DNA of 64,000 bases from Pirellulales bacterium (GTDB lineage: Bacteria; Planctomycetota; Planctomycetia; Pirellulales; JAEUIK01). The position numbers and the translations under genes are program-made. Below, in pieces: positions 56,710 through 64,000 of the stretch (the first letter of the stretch is position 1; every line of letters begins with the position of its first letter). The notes beneath the pieces were generated by a model. That model made no database searches. It was not told where the DNA came from and worked only from the letters and a program-made list of their open reading frames with translations. The stretch is from assembly GCA_019636335.1 (NCBI GenBank), contig JAHBXR010000001.1, positions 186,001-250,000 on the forward strand, written 5' to 3'.

Positions 56710-58044
56710 TCAGGCTACCAGATCATCGGCTCCATCGAGGGCCAGCGGGGCCTCGGCGATCGGATGGCCATGGACGGCGTGCGGACGCACGATGGTTCCG
56801 TCGCCGTTCACCTGGCCCAGGAACTGCTGGGGCAGGCGGCAGTGGACGGTAACGCGGCTGTCGTGGAAACGCTGCGAGAGGATCTCGCCCCGGGCGGCGA
56901 GGTAGGCCAGCAACTTGCCGTTCTCGACCCCGGTCTCGATGTCGAGATCGAGAAAATTGCGGCTCAAGGCGTCGCTCACCGCGGCGGCCAACCCGTCGAG
57001 TCCGCCACGGCGCCGAGCGCTGATGGGAATCGCGTTCGGGTAGCGATGCAGCAGGGCATCGAGCCGTCCCTTGTCTTCGATGGCATCGACCTTGTTCAGA
57101 ATGAGCAACGTGTCTTTGGCGCGGATCTCGAGTTCTTCGAGCACCTTGTAGACCGCGGCGATTTGCTCGTCGACGGCCGGGTTGCTCGCGTCGGCCACGT
57201 GGAGCAGCAGGTTGGCCTGGCGTGCCTCTTCGAGCGTGGCCTTGAAGCTGGCGATCAATTCGTGAGGCAGGTCGCGGATGAAACCGACCGTGTCGCTCAG
57301 CAAGACGGGCCCCCAGCCGGGCAGATGCCATTTGCGCGTGCGCGTGTCGAGCGTGGCGAAGAGCTTGTCCTGCGCCAGCACGTCGGCTTCGGTCAACACG
57401 TTCAAGAGCGTGCTTTTGCCGGCATTCGTGTAGCCGACGAGCGAAACAGTCATGCGGTCGGCGCGGGCGGCGACCTGGCGTTCCTTGCGACGCTGGATGG
57501 CTCCGAGTTCCTCGCGCAGGTCGAAGATGCGTTTCTCGACGAGCCGGCGGTCGGTTTCCAACTGCTTTTCACCGGGACCACGCATGCCGATGCCCATCTT
57601 GAGGCGCGACAAGTGGGTCCACATGCGTTTGAGGCGCGGCAGCGAGTATTCGAGTTGCGCGAGCTCGACCGCGAGGCGGGCCTCGTGCGTCTGCGCGCGA
57701 CTGGCGAAGATATCGAGAATCAACTCGGTGCGGTCGAGCACCTTGGCTCCGCAGGCTTTCTCGAGATTGCGTGTCTGAGCGGGGGAAAGGTCGTTGTCGA
57801 AGACGACGACGTCGGCCTCGGCCCCTTCGACCAGAATGCGGAGCTCTTCGACCTTGCCCTTACCGAGGTAGGTCGTCTTGTCGGGCATCATACGACGCTG
57901 GACAAGTTGACCGACGATGCGCCCGCCGGCGGTCTTCGCCAGACCGGTGAGCTCTTCCAGGGGATCTTCCTCCGACTTGCGATCGGGAAGTACGACACCG
58001 ACGAGCACGACCGATTCGCGGGCGACACTGTCGACGCGATTCAT
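56710..58044 (-). CDS. hflX: GTPase HflX
   Basis: A 444-residue ribosome-splitting GTPase. The N-terminal HflX domain is clear (LTGLAKTAGGRIVGQLVQRR, TYLGKGKVEEL, VVFDNDLSPAQTRNLEK, DRTELILDIFASRAQTHEARLAVELAQLEY, RMWTHLSRLKMGIGMRGPGEKQLE). The GTPase core follows: GYTNAGKSTLLN (P-loop), DTVGFIRDLPH (G3) and NKVD (G4). The C-terminal domain is short. Length and motifs indicate a functional protein. Confidence 0.96.
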   Translation of the reverse strand: MNRVDSVARESVVLVGVVLPDRKSEEDPLEELTGLAKTAGGRIVGQLVQRRMMPDKTTYLGKGKVEELRILVEGAEADVVVFDNDLSPAQTRNLEKACGAKVLDRTELILDIFASRAQTHEARLAVELAQLEYSLPRLKRMWTHLSRLKMGIGMRGPGEKQLETDRRLVEKRIFDLREELGAIQRRKERQVAARADRMTVSLVGYTNAGKSTLLNVLTEADVLAQDKLFATLDTRTRKWHLPGWGPVLLSDTVGFIRDLPHELIASFKATLEEARQANLLLHVADASNPAVDEQIAAVYKVLEELEIRAKDTLLILNKVDAIEDKGRLDALLHRYPNAIPISARRRGGLDGLAAAVSDALSRNFLDLDIETGVENGKLLAYLAARGEILSQRFHDSRVTVHCRLPQQFLGQVNGDGTIVRPHAVHGHPIAEAPLALDGADDLVA

Positions 58045-58275
58045 TTCCTTGGCGATAGTCTGGTTCCTCCGAGCGCTAGGTTTGGCCCACGGCCGGGAAC
58101 GTCCCGCCGTGCCGCCTGTGGCCGACGCTTACGTCTCCATAGTACGACGGTAAGGCCGCATTTTCCAGCAATCCGCAGCAGGACCGAGCGCCGCGCAGGG
58201 CGCCCATCCCGCGGATATCGAGCTTCGAACCGGAGAGGACACGGGGCCCGGCCGGCGGGTTCGCAAACGCTGGGC

Positions 58276-59409
58276 CTACTCTTCGTCGTCCCCCGCCACG
58301 AAACCGAGATAGCTTTCATAGCGCCGCGCGTCGAGCAGGTCGTCGGCCACGGCATCCTTCACCGCGCAGTCGGTCTCGTGCGTGTGGGTGCAATTCGGAT
58401 AGCGACAACGGCTGACGAAGGGGCGAAGGTCGCGAAAGTAGCCGGCCACCTCGGCGGGAATGACATCCCACAATTTGAATTGCCGGATGCCGGGCGTGTC
58501 GACGACGTAGCCACCGCCCGGCAGGGGCACGAGCCGTGCGGTCGTGGTCGTATGTCGGCCCTTCTGCGTATCCGCGCTGACGGCGCTCACGCGCAGATTC
58601 AAGCCGGGATGCACGGCGTTGAGCAACGACGATTTGCCGACGCCGCTCTGACCGGCGATGACGCTTTCCTTGCCGGCGAGCGCGTGTCGCAGGCGGTCGA
58701 CCCCCTGGCCCGTCTTGGCGCTCAGCAGCAGCACGCGATAGCCCATCTGGCTGTAGACGCCCACGAGCGGCTCGAGCGAGGCCTGTTCGACGAGGTCGAC
58801 CTTGTTGATGCAGACGAGCGGTCGAATGCGATTCTTGTCGGCGGCGACGAGAAAGCGGTCGATCAAGTTTGGCTTGAGCCGGGGCTCGGCGGCGCTGCCG
58901 ACGATCAGAAGTTGATCGACGTTGGAGACCAGGATGTGCTGTCGTCCGCGAATACGCCGGTCGAGGATGCCGCGGCGCGGCTCGATCCGCTCGATGATGC
59001 CCTCCTCGTTGTCGGCGGGGCGAAAGAGCACGATGTCCCCCGCGGCCACCACGTGGCGCTCGTCGGTGCTGAGGGTTTTTAATAACCGCCTGGTGGCGCA
59101 GCGAAAGACGTGCCCATCCTCGGCTTCGACATCGCTCAATAGCCCGTACACGCTGAGCACGCGGCCGCGCCGGCAGTTGGCCGTGTCGACGTCGATTTGT
59201 ACGGCGTCCCCTTCGCCCGTATCCGCTTCGGAAGTGACGACGGTGCGGCGACGGGTGAGCTCTCCCTTGCCGCTGATGCGCTCGTCGCTGACCAGATCGT
59301 CCGTCTCCGTCCCCTCGACATCGCCGTGGAAACGCCGCGTCAGATCGGTCTTGCGCGTGCGTGGCGCGCGGTTTTTGCGGAAATCGGCCCGAATCTTTTT
59401 CTTCGCCAT
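58276..59409 (-). CDS. rsgA: ribosome small-subunit GTPase RsgA
   Basis: A 377-residue circularly permuted GTPase: the NKVD motif (G4) comes before GQSGVGKSSLLN (G1) and DTPGIRQF (G3). An OB-fold precedes (RGRVLSVYG, VAAGDIVLF) and a zinc knuckle follows (CRYPNCTHTHETDC). The start at 59409 (MAKKKIRADF) agrees with a basic N-terminal tail typical of planctomycete homologues. It acts in maturation of the 30S subunit. Confidence 0.95.
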   Translation of the reverse strand: MAKKKIRADFRKNRAPRTRKTDLTRRFHGDVEGTETDDLVSDERISGKGELTRRRTVVTSEADTGEGDAVQIDVDTANCRRGRVLSVYGLLSDVEAEDGHVFRCATRRLLKTLSTDERHVVAAGDIVLFRPADNEEGIIERIEPRRGILDRRIRGRQHILVSNVDQLLIVGSAAEPRLKPNLIDRFLVAADKNRIRPLVCINKVDLVEQASLEPLVGVYSQMGYRVLLLSAKTGQGVDRLRHALAGKESVIAGQSGVGKSSLLNAVHPGLNLRVSAVSADTQKGRHTTTTARLVPLPGGGYVVDTPGIRQFKLWDVIPAEVAGYFRDLRPFVSRCRYPNCTHTHETDCAVKDAVADDLLDARRYESYLGFVAGDDEE

Positions 59410-59473
59410 AGCGCCACTATACCACCGGCCCTCAGCACGACCGAAGGGCAAAGAAGAAGTGAGACATCATGTG

Positions 59474-59499
59474 AAGTGGCACAGGCCGCTAGCCTGTGC
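59474..59499. repeat. type B palindrome
   Basis: AAGTGGCACAGGCCGCTAGC and on to CTGTGC; same family as 56604 and 32683. Confidence 0.8.
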
Positions 59500-59509
59500 G
59501 CATAAAAAG

Positions 59510-59581
59510 CCCTCGCTGACGCTTCGGGTTGGGATGCGCCGATTGGGCATCCAACATCCCAACCCGAAGCGTCAGCGAGGG
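59510..59581. repeat. 27-bp perfect inverted repeat (type C)
   Basis: Left arm 59510-59536 (CCCTCGCTGACGCTTCGGGT and on to TGGGATG) and right arm 59555-59581 are exact reverse complements, with an 18-nt loop. It lies between the rsgA and redoxin genes, where a transcript could form a long hairpin. Confidence 0.9.
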
Positions 59582-59616
59582 CGTGTGAACATCCGCGATT
59601 GACTGGAAGTCCGGGC

Positions 59617-61449
59617 CTAGAACGCCGCGGGGCGTTTTTCGCCGTCGGCCGCTGGTTCCTCCGCCTCGGCCATTGGACGCTTGCTCTTCTTCTTGTGATC
59701 CGCTGGCTTGATGGTCGAGTAGAAGCCGAACATCATTTCGTCCCACGTCTGCTCGCCCCATTTCACTTCCTTCGTGGGGTCGGGGTTTGACGGGTTCTGG
59801 TCCGAGTTGTCGAACGAGGCGGTGCAGACCATGCGGCTGCCCGCCGGAATGACTTTGGGTTCCTGGAGCATGTACCAGAGTTGCCAGTTGAAGTCGTACT
59901 TGGGCACGTCGAGCAAGGTCTCCATCGTGCCGTCCGGGTACTTCAATTCGTACTTGAACGACTTGCCCCGCACGTGCATGTGCGGGTTCATACCAAGCAG
60001 AATGGTCTCGCGGCGGAACTTCTGCTCGGCCACGACGACGTGGTTGCCGGCATGGGGCGGAATCTTGAAGAGGAAGTTTCCGCAGGCGCCCCCCTGTACT
60101 TCCTGCGTGACCTCCTTGGGGTCGGCGTAGACGAAACCGACGTAGCTGCGGTCGGTGGTTGCCTTGCCATTGGGGGTGTAGTGATTTTGGAACATGAGCT
60201 TCGAGCCGGCGGGGATCTTGATCGCGGCGCCATTTTCCAAGCGGCGCGGCGTCATGCCCGGCGCGAAGGCCATCTGCGGGCTGCCAAACTGGCTGGCCCC
60301 CGGCGCCTGGATGAAGACGATCACGTGATGCACGACGGCGGGATTCCCCGCCTTGACCTCGGCCTCTTTGATCCACTTGTCTTCGGTGAAGCCGGGATCG
60401 ACCGTGTAGTACTGGTAGTCGACGGCCCCCTCGGCGGGAATCGCGAAGGGCTCGTCACTCATGTAGAAGACATCGTCCGGCTGCGAGATGCCCCAGCCTT
60501 CGGCGAACTCGATCGGCTCGGGCAGTTGCGCGGGGTCCCCCTCGGGGCAACCGTTTTCGACCCAGCGATCGATCCGCTCCAGCTCTTCGCTCGAGAGGGA
60601 GGGATTGTTCTTGAAGTCGCCATGCTCGGGGGATGCCTGCCAGGGGGGCATGCGGCGGTTGTGGACCACCTCGCGCACCATGTCGGCCCAGCCCAGCACG
60701 TCTTCGTAACTGGTCAGCACGAACGGCGCCACCTGGCCTTCGTGGTGGCATTCGGTGCAGTGCTTCTGCATGATCCGCGAGATCTGATTCGCGTAGGTCA
60801 CCTCGTCCGAGGTCGACGTGTGCTTGACGCGGCCGATCAGGCAGCCTGGCGGATCGGTGGCAGGCTCGGTCACTTCCTTGCCCGCGAGCAGTTCCTCGAT
60901 CGCGACTTCCAAGTCGTGTCGGCCGGCCTGCTTCTTCTGCACGCCGACGCTGTACTGATCGTCGATCCGTCCGACGTAACGCACGGCGCGATCGGCGTCG
61001 AGCAGAAAGACTTCTGGCGTGCGCTCCGCGCCGAACTGGTCGGCCACGCGGTTGCCGACATCCTTGAGCACGGGAAAGGTGAGTTCCAGCTTTGCGGCAT
61101 GGGCCGCTACTTCGCTGGGGGTATCCTGCTGGTTCGAGTTGATGCCGATGACGGCGACCCCTTCGGGCTTCAGCTTCTCGGCAAGGCTCGAAAGTCGCGG
61201 AGCATAGAGGTTCGCCAGCGGGCACTCGGTGCCCAGGAACGCGACGATCACGAGCTTCGCGTCGGCCAGATCGGCGAGCGAGCGCTGCTTGCCGTGCGCG
61301 TCGGTCAGCTCGAAGTTGTCGATCTTCTTGCCGAGCCGCGCGTGGCTGGCGGTTTCCGAGTGGCCGCTCGAGGCCAAGCCGGCCATCAGGGCCACGACCA
61401 GAACCAGGCCGGCAAAACGAGACGGAGCCGTACGGAGCGATCGCAGCAT
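59617..61449 (-). CDS. secreted redoxin – cytochrome-like – copper monooxygenase-like fusion
   Basis: A 610-residue exported protein (signal peptide SRFAGLVLVVALMAGLASSG). Residues ~35-190: thioredoxin/AhpC-like domain (DNFELTDAHGKQRSLADL, VIVAFLGTECPLANLYAPRLSSL) with one clear Cys instead of a CxxC. Residues ~225-245: haem-like motif HCTECHHEG in a planctomycete cytochrome-type domain. Residues ~330-580: a domain like Cu type II ascorbate-dependent monooxygenase, with VVHHVIVF, NHYTPNG and NPHMHVRGKSF as His ligand pairs. Such fusions are common in planctomycetes. The substrate is unknown. Confidence 0.85.
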   Translation of the reverse strand: MLRSLRTAPSRFAGLVLVVALMAGLASSGHSETASHARLGKKIDNFELTDAHGKQRSLADLADAKLVIVAFLGTECPLANLYAPRLSSLAEKLKPEGVAVIGINSNQQDTPSEVAAHAAKLELTFPVLKDVGNRVADQFGAERTPEVFLLDADRAVRYVGRIDDQYSVGVQKKQAGRHDLEVAIEELLAGKEVTEPATDPPGCLIGRVKHTSTSDEVTYANQISRIMQKHCTECHHEGQVAPFVLTSYEDVLGWADMVREVVHNRRMPPWQASPEHGDFKNNPSLSSEELERIDRWVENGCPEGDPAQLPEPIEFAEGWGISQPDDVFYMSDEPFAIPAEGAVDYQYYTVDPGFTEDKWIKEAEVKAGNPAVVHHVIVFIQAPGASQFGSPQMAFAPGMTPRRLENGAAIKIPAGSKLMFQNHYTPNGKATTDRSYVGFVYADPKEVTQEVQGGACGNFLFKIPPHAGNHVVVAEQKFRRETILLGMNPHMHVRGKSFKYELKYPDGTMETLLDVPKYDFNWQLWYMLQEPKVIPAGSRMVCTASFDNSDQNPSNPDPTKEVKWGEQTWDEMMFGFYSTIKPADHKKKSKRPMAEAEEPAADGEKRPAAF

Positions 61450-61605
61450 GGCTATCCCTACTTGGGTGAATGAGCTCTGCACAGGAAGTCGTTGCCCGGG
61501 CAGGGGGGGACCTCCACCTTCAGAGAACAAGAGGCGTGCTAAGAATACAATAGCGATTGGTGCAAGTCATTACTCGCACGCGGGCAAGGTCGTTTCAAAC
61601 GACCG

Positions 61606-62097
61606 CTACATGGGGCGATTCGGATCCTTGATCTGCCCGGCTTCGTCATTCATGACGTCATAGCGCCGATTCTCAGGCTTGTCGAGCGGCACGCTGCCGG
61701 CCAGCCCCGCGAGCCCCTTCTTGCCGGCGAGCCCAGCACGTTCCAGGAGCGAACGGCCAAAGATGTTCGACTTCAAGTCGTCGTTGGGGGGAGGACCGAC
61801 GGCGCCCAAATCCATCGGCGCGTACTCCACCGTGTAGACGTGTTTGGCAACCGCCAGGGTATCGCCCGGATCGAGCCGCTTTTCGGTCACCCGAGCGCCA
61901 TTCACTTTGACGCCGTTGCGGCTTTGCAGATCCTTCACATACCAATAGCCGCCGTTGACGGTCAGTTGGCAGTGGTGTGCCGAGACGTTGGGAAAGCGCA
62001 GCACGATGTCGCAGCTCTCGCGACGACCGATGAGCACGTTTTTCTTCTTCAGCGGAATGGTATCTCCGCCACCGGTCGGAACGAGCTCGCCGTACAT
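61606..62097 (-). CDS. FHA domain protein
   Basis: A 163-residue protein. The FHA domain fills residues ~1-95: LIGRRESCDIVLRFPNVSAHHCQL, WYVKDLQSRNGVKVNG and LDPGDTLAVAKHVYTVEY, with the Arg, Ser and Asn that bind phosphothreonine. A low-complexity Gly/Pro-rich C-terminal region with GLAGKKGLAGLAG follows. The ATG at 62097 is preferred over a TTG at 62106. It could be a reader for the Ser/Thr kinase system. Confidence 0.9.
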   Translation of the reverse strand: MYGELVPTGGGDTIPLKKKNVLIGRRESCDIVLRFPNVSAHHCQLTVNGGYWYVKDLQSRNGVKVNGARVTEKRLDPGDTLAVAKHVYTVEYAPMDLGAVGPPPNDDLKSNIFGRSLLERAGLAGKKGLAGLAGSVPLDKPENRRYDVMNDEAGQIKDPNRPM

Positions 62098-62328
62098 GCG
62101 CCGCAATCCCTTTTGAATCGACTAGGGCAAGCCCGCACCCTGAGCGAACTTGCCATCTCGCACGAATCCACCGGCGTCCGTGCTGCGTTGGCCTGGTGCC
62201 ACACAGACGCTAAGATCAATGCTGAAAGACGGTTTCAGTCTAGGCAGCCCCTGCGGCTGCGTCAACGAATCTTGGCGCCAAGGTCGTGTGTTTACAGGTC
62301 GGGTGCCACTCGGCGCTCAAGGTAACGG

Positions 62329-63285
62329 ATGATGGCATCGGACACCGGCATTTCGACGCTCGACTGGCGCGCGGCCGGGCTTCGCTACCACGCCTACAAC
62401 CACTACCTGCGGCGCAAGTTCGGCGGCCGCGTGCAGAAGGTGAGTCTCGACGCCGGTTTCACCTGCCCCAACGTCGATGGGACCGTGGCCATCGGCGGTT
62501 GCGTCTTTTGCGACAACCGCAGCTTCAGTCCCAGCCGACGGGTGCCGCGGACGTCGATCCGCGGTCAACTCGAGGAGGGCATCCGGCGGTTGAAGTGGCG
62601 CTACGACGTCGACCGCTTCATGGCCTATTTTCAGCCGGCAACGAATACGTATGCCCCGGTCGAGCGGCTTGAGCCGCTCTATCGCGAGGCGATCGACGAT
62701 CCCCGCGTCGTAGGCCTGGCTATCGGCACCCGTCCCGATTGCGTGCCCGACCCCGTGCTCGATCTGCTGAGCGATCTTGCCCGGACGACCTATCTGTCGC
62801 TCGAGCTGGGCATGCAGTCGATGCACGACCGTTCGCTCACGTGGATGAATCGGGCGCACGACCACGCGAGCTTTCTCGACGCGATGTCGCGCGCTCGCGG
62901 ACGGGGCTTCGAATTGTGCGCGCACGTCATCATCGGAGTGCCGGGCGAGAGTCGCGACGATATCCTGGCGACGGCGCGGGAACTCGCACGGCTGAAGATC
63001 GACGCCGTGAAGCTGCACAACCTTTACGCGGTGCGCAAGACACCGTTGGGAGATTGGGTGGCGGCGGGCGAAGTCAAGCTCATGGAGCGCGACGAGTACA
63101 TTGCGACCGTGGTCGACTTTCTCGAACTGCTGCCGCCGGAGTGCGTCGTCGAGCGCGTGAGTGGCGAAGCGCCGCCCGATTATCTCGTCGGTCCAGCCTG
63201 GTGCCTCGACAAGCCCGAGATCCGCCGTGCGCTCGACGGCGAGTTCCGCCGGCGCGATACGTGGCAGGGGAAGTGCTTCAAGTAG
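62329..63285 (+). CDS. TIGR01212-family radical SAM protein (YhcC type)
   Basis: A 318-residue radical SAM enzyme. The Cys cluster reads FTCPN(10 residues)GGCVFCDN (C-x-x-C at the end, residues ~44-60). Other family motifs: ATNTYAPVERLEPLYREAI, GTRPDCVPDPVLDLL, SLELGMQSMHDRSL, HVIIGVPGESRDDIL and DAVKLHNLYAVRKT. The function of this family is not settled. Its TAG stop lies inside the palindromic element at 63283. Confidence 0.93.
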   Translation: MMASDTGISTLDWRAAGLRYHAYNHYLRRKFGGRVQKVSLDAGFTCPNVDGTVAIGGCVFCDNRSFSPSRRVPRTSIRGQLEEGIRRLKWRYDVDRFMAYFQPATNTYAPVERLEPLYREAIDDPRVVGLAIGTRPDCVPDPVLDLLSDLARTTYLSLELGMQSMHDRSLTWMNRAHDHASFLDAMSRARGRGFELCAHVIIGVPGESRDDILATARELARLKIDAVKLHNLYAVRKTPLGDWVAAGEVKLMERDEYIATVVDFLELLPPECVVERVSGEAPPDYLVGPAWCLDKPEIRRALDGEFRRRDTWQGKCFK

Positions 63286-63360
63286 GTCAGGTACGCGCGT
63301 ACCTGACAATCAATCGAGTTTGCCACATCGAACGATGTCAGGTACGGAGTACCTGACCTA
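63283..63360. repeat. type A composite palindrome carrying the stop codons of both flanking genes
   Basis: Left palindrome 63286-63307 (GTCAGGTACGCGCGTACCTG+AC) and right palindrome 63337-63357 (GTCAGGTACGGAGTACCTGA+C) are joined by a 29-nt spacer. The outer ends TAGGTCAGG and CCTGACCTA mirror each other. TAG at 63283 ends the radical SAM gene; the mirrored CTA at 63358 is the TAG of the minus-strand gene. Confidence 0.9.
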
Positions 63361-64000
63361 CTTCCTCTCATCCTTCCACACCTGACGCTTGGCTTTGAGC
63401 AGCCGTTCGGTGTAGCTCTCCGGCTCCTGGTCTTTTTCCGGCGCCAGCGACGTGGGTTTAGGCTTCGGCGTTTCGCGTGGTGCGATCAGCGTGGACTTTA
63501 TTTCTGAAGCTAGGTCGACGTTCGTCGTCGCGGCGGGCGTGCCTTCTTGCGGCTCGAAGTGGGCGGCCGCGCGGCGTTCCTCCATCTGGCGATGGATCGC
63601 TTCCTTGCGCGCCTGCAAGCGCGCCATGGCTACCGGAGCAGGTTGTAAACGCTCGCGGCGCAGCACGCGATCGCGCACGAGGGCGAGCTTCCCGTAGATC
63701 CAACTTGGATCGACCATCACGCGACGGTTGAACACGTCGGCGAAGAACAGGCACGCCACGATGAAGGCGAGCACGTGCCACGCCGATTGTCGGCTGCTGG
63801 CCAGCGGCAGATCGCGGCGGAAGACGTTGACTCCCACCGCCTGTTCGAGCGACTCGTCGTCCGTAGGCTCTGGAATCACCTGGCCCGACTTGCCCCCCTC
63901 GGGCACGATCGATGCCAGCCGTTCGAGCAACGCGGCATTGCTTTCTCGATCGGCGAATTCTGGGGAGTAGGGCACGCTGACGCCCCCCCGCACGGCCGCG
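63358..64000 (-). CDS. C-terminal part of a large membrane protein (VWA/BatA-like), cut by the window edge
   Basis: The frame is open to position 64000, so only ~213 C-terminal residues are seen. They begin with SVPYSPEFADRESNAALLERLASIVPEGG, a motif seen in planctomycete VWA/glutamine-amidotransferase-like proteins, and contain one transmembrane helix (WHVLAFIVACLFFADVF). A basic, charged coiled-coil region (LQARKEAIHRQMEERRAA) and Pro-rich tail follow, ending YTERLLKAKRQVWKDERK. Assignment to the family is inferred. Confidence 0.6.
   Translation of the reverse strand, partial: AAVRGGVSVPYSPEFADRESNAALLERLASIVPEGGKSGQVIPEPTDDESLEQAVGVNVFRRDLPLASSRQSAWHVLAFIVACLFFADVFNRRVMVDPSWIYGKLALVRDRVLRRERLQPAPVAMARLQARKEAIHRQMEERRAAAHFEPQEGTPAATTNVDLASEIKSTLIAPRETPKPKPTSLAPEKDQEPESYTERLLKAKRQVWKDERK

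Noticed and set aside
56764-59082. 772-residue open frame opposite hflX and rsgA
   Set aside because: It spans two genes on the other strand, which have complete GTPase motifs.
63283-63360. CRISPR-like repeat pair
   Set aside because: Only two palindromes face each other with one spacer and no cas genes; it matches a dispersed mirrored element instead.

Overview
The window looks like a piece of a high-GC Planctomycetota chromosome, probably of the Pirellulales type. This is inferred from gene content and style, not from a marker search: redoxin–cytochrome–monooxygenase fusion, DUF1080 protein, multi-EF-hand secreted protein, secreted retropepsin-like and EGTH metallopeptidases, a Cys-rich HEAT protein, a sensor-fused Ser/Thr kinase, and many dispersed palindromic repeats between genes. 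No rRNA, tRNA, insertion sequence or CRISPR array was seen.

Positions 1-18153 are part of a type VI secretion (T6SS) island. It starts with a 5'-truncated FHA+DUF4123 protein. Two cargo modules with the same gene order follow (PAAR tip, DUF4123 adaptor, small helical partner, effector). Module 1 (983-3747) carries a CdiA-type tRNase toxin and a probable immunity protein. Module 2 (3822-5616) carries a small putative hydrolase and no recognisable immunity gene. The two PAAR genes are almost identical over about 294 bp. Apparatus genes follow: a fused TssB/TssC-like sheath protein, a methyltransferase, a short TssM-like protein with a degenerate P-loop, TssL, TssK, and a divergent 1631-residue membrane-anchored protein with a dead caspase-like domain. 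TssE, TssF, TssG, Hcp, VgrG and ClpV are not in the window and may lie to the left.

Positions 18398-32327 hold mainly envelope and secreted functions: Cys-rich HEAT protein, zinc ribbon, polytopic membrane protein, Tat-exported sialidase-like protein, Cache-kinase with a coupled 49-residue membrane peptide, large secreted alpha/beta hydrolase, EF-hand protein, DUF1080 protein, SRPBCC protein and a second secreted hydrolase. Positions 32979-37270 form an operon for a 2-oxo-acid dehydrogenase: an SDR-like protein lacking its catalytic Lys, a fused E1 alpha-beta, and E2. Positions 37372-48307 carry a DUF4405 protein, a retropepsin, a response regulator, glyA, a metallopeptidase, a penicillin-acylase homologue, a uracil-DNA glycosylase, a DUF433/DUF5615 toxin-antitoxin-like pair and a secretin-like protein. 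Positions 48373-59409 are largely housekeeping on the minus strand: HOT-type alcohol dehydrogenase, ugd, gmd, gyrA, orphan AbrB-type antitoxin, SDR, hflX and rsgA. Positions 59617-64000 hold the redoxin fusion, an FHA protein, a TIGR01212-type radical SAM protein and the C-terminal end of a large membrane protein cut by the window edge.

Palindromic repeats of at least six sequence types occupy intergenic gaps. In one case (63283-63360) the element supplies the stop codons of both convergent neighbours. The main candidate for a new system is the duplicated T6SS cargo module together with the unusual membrane/sheath components beside it.
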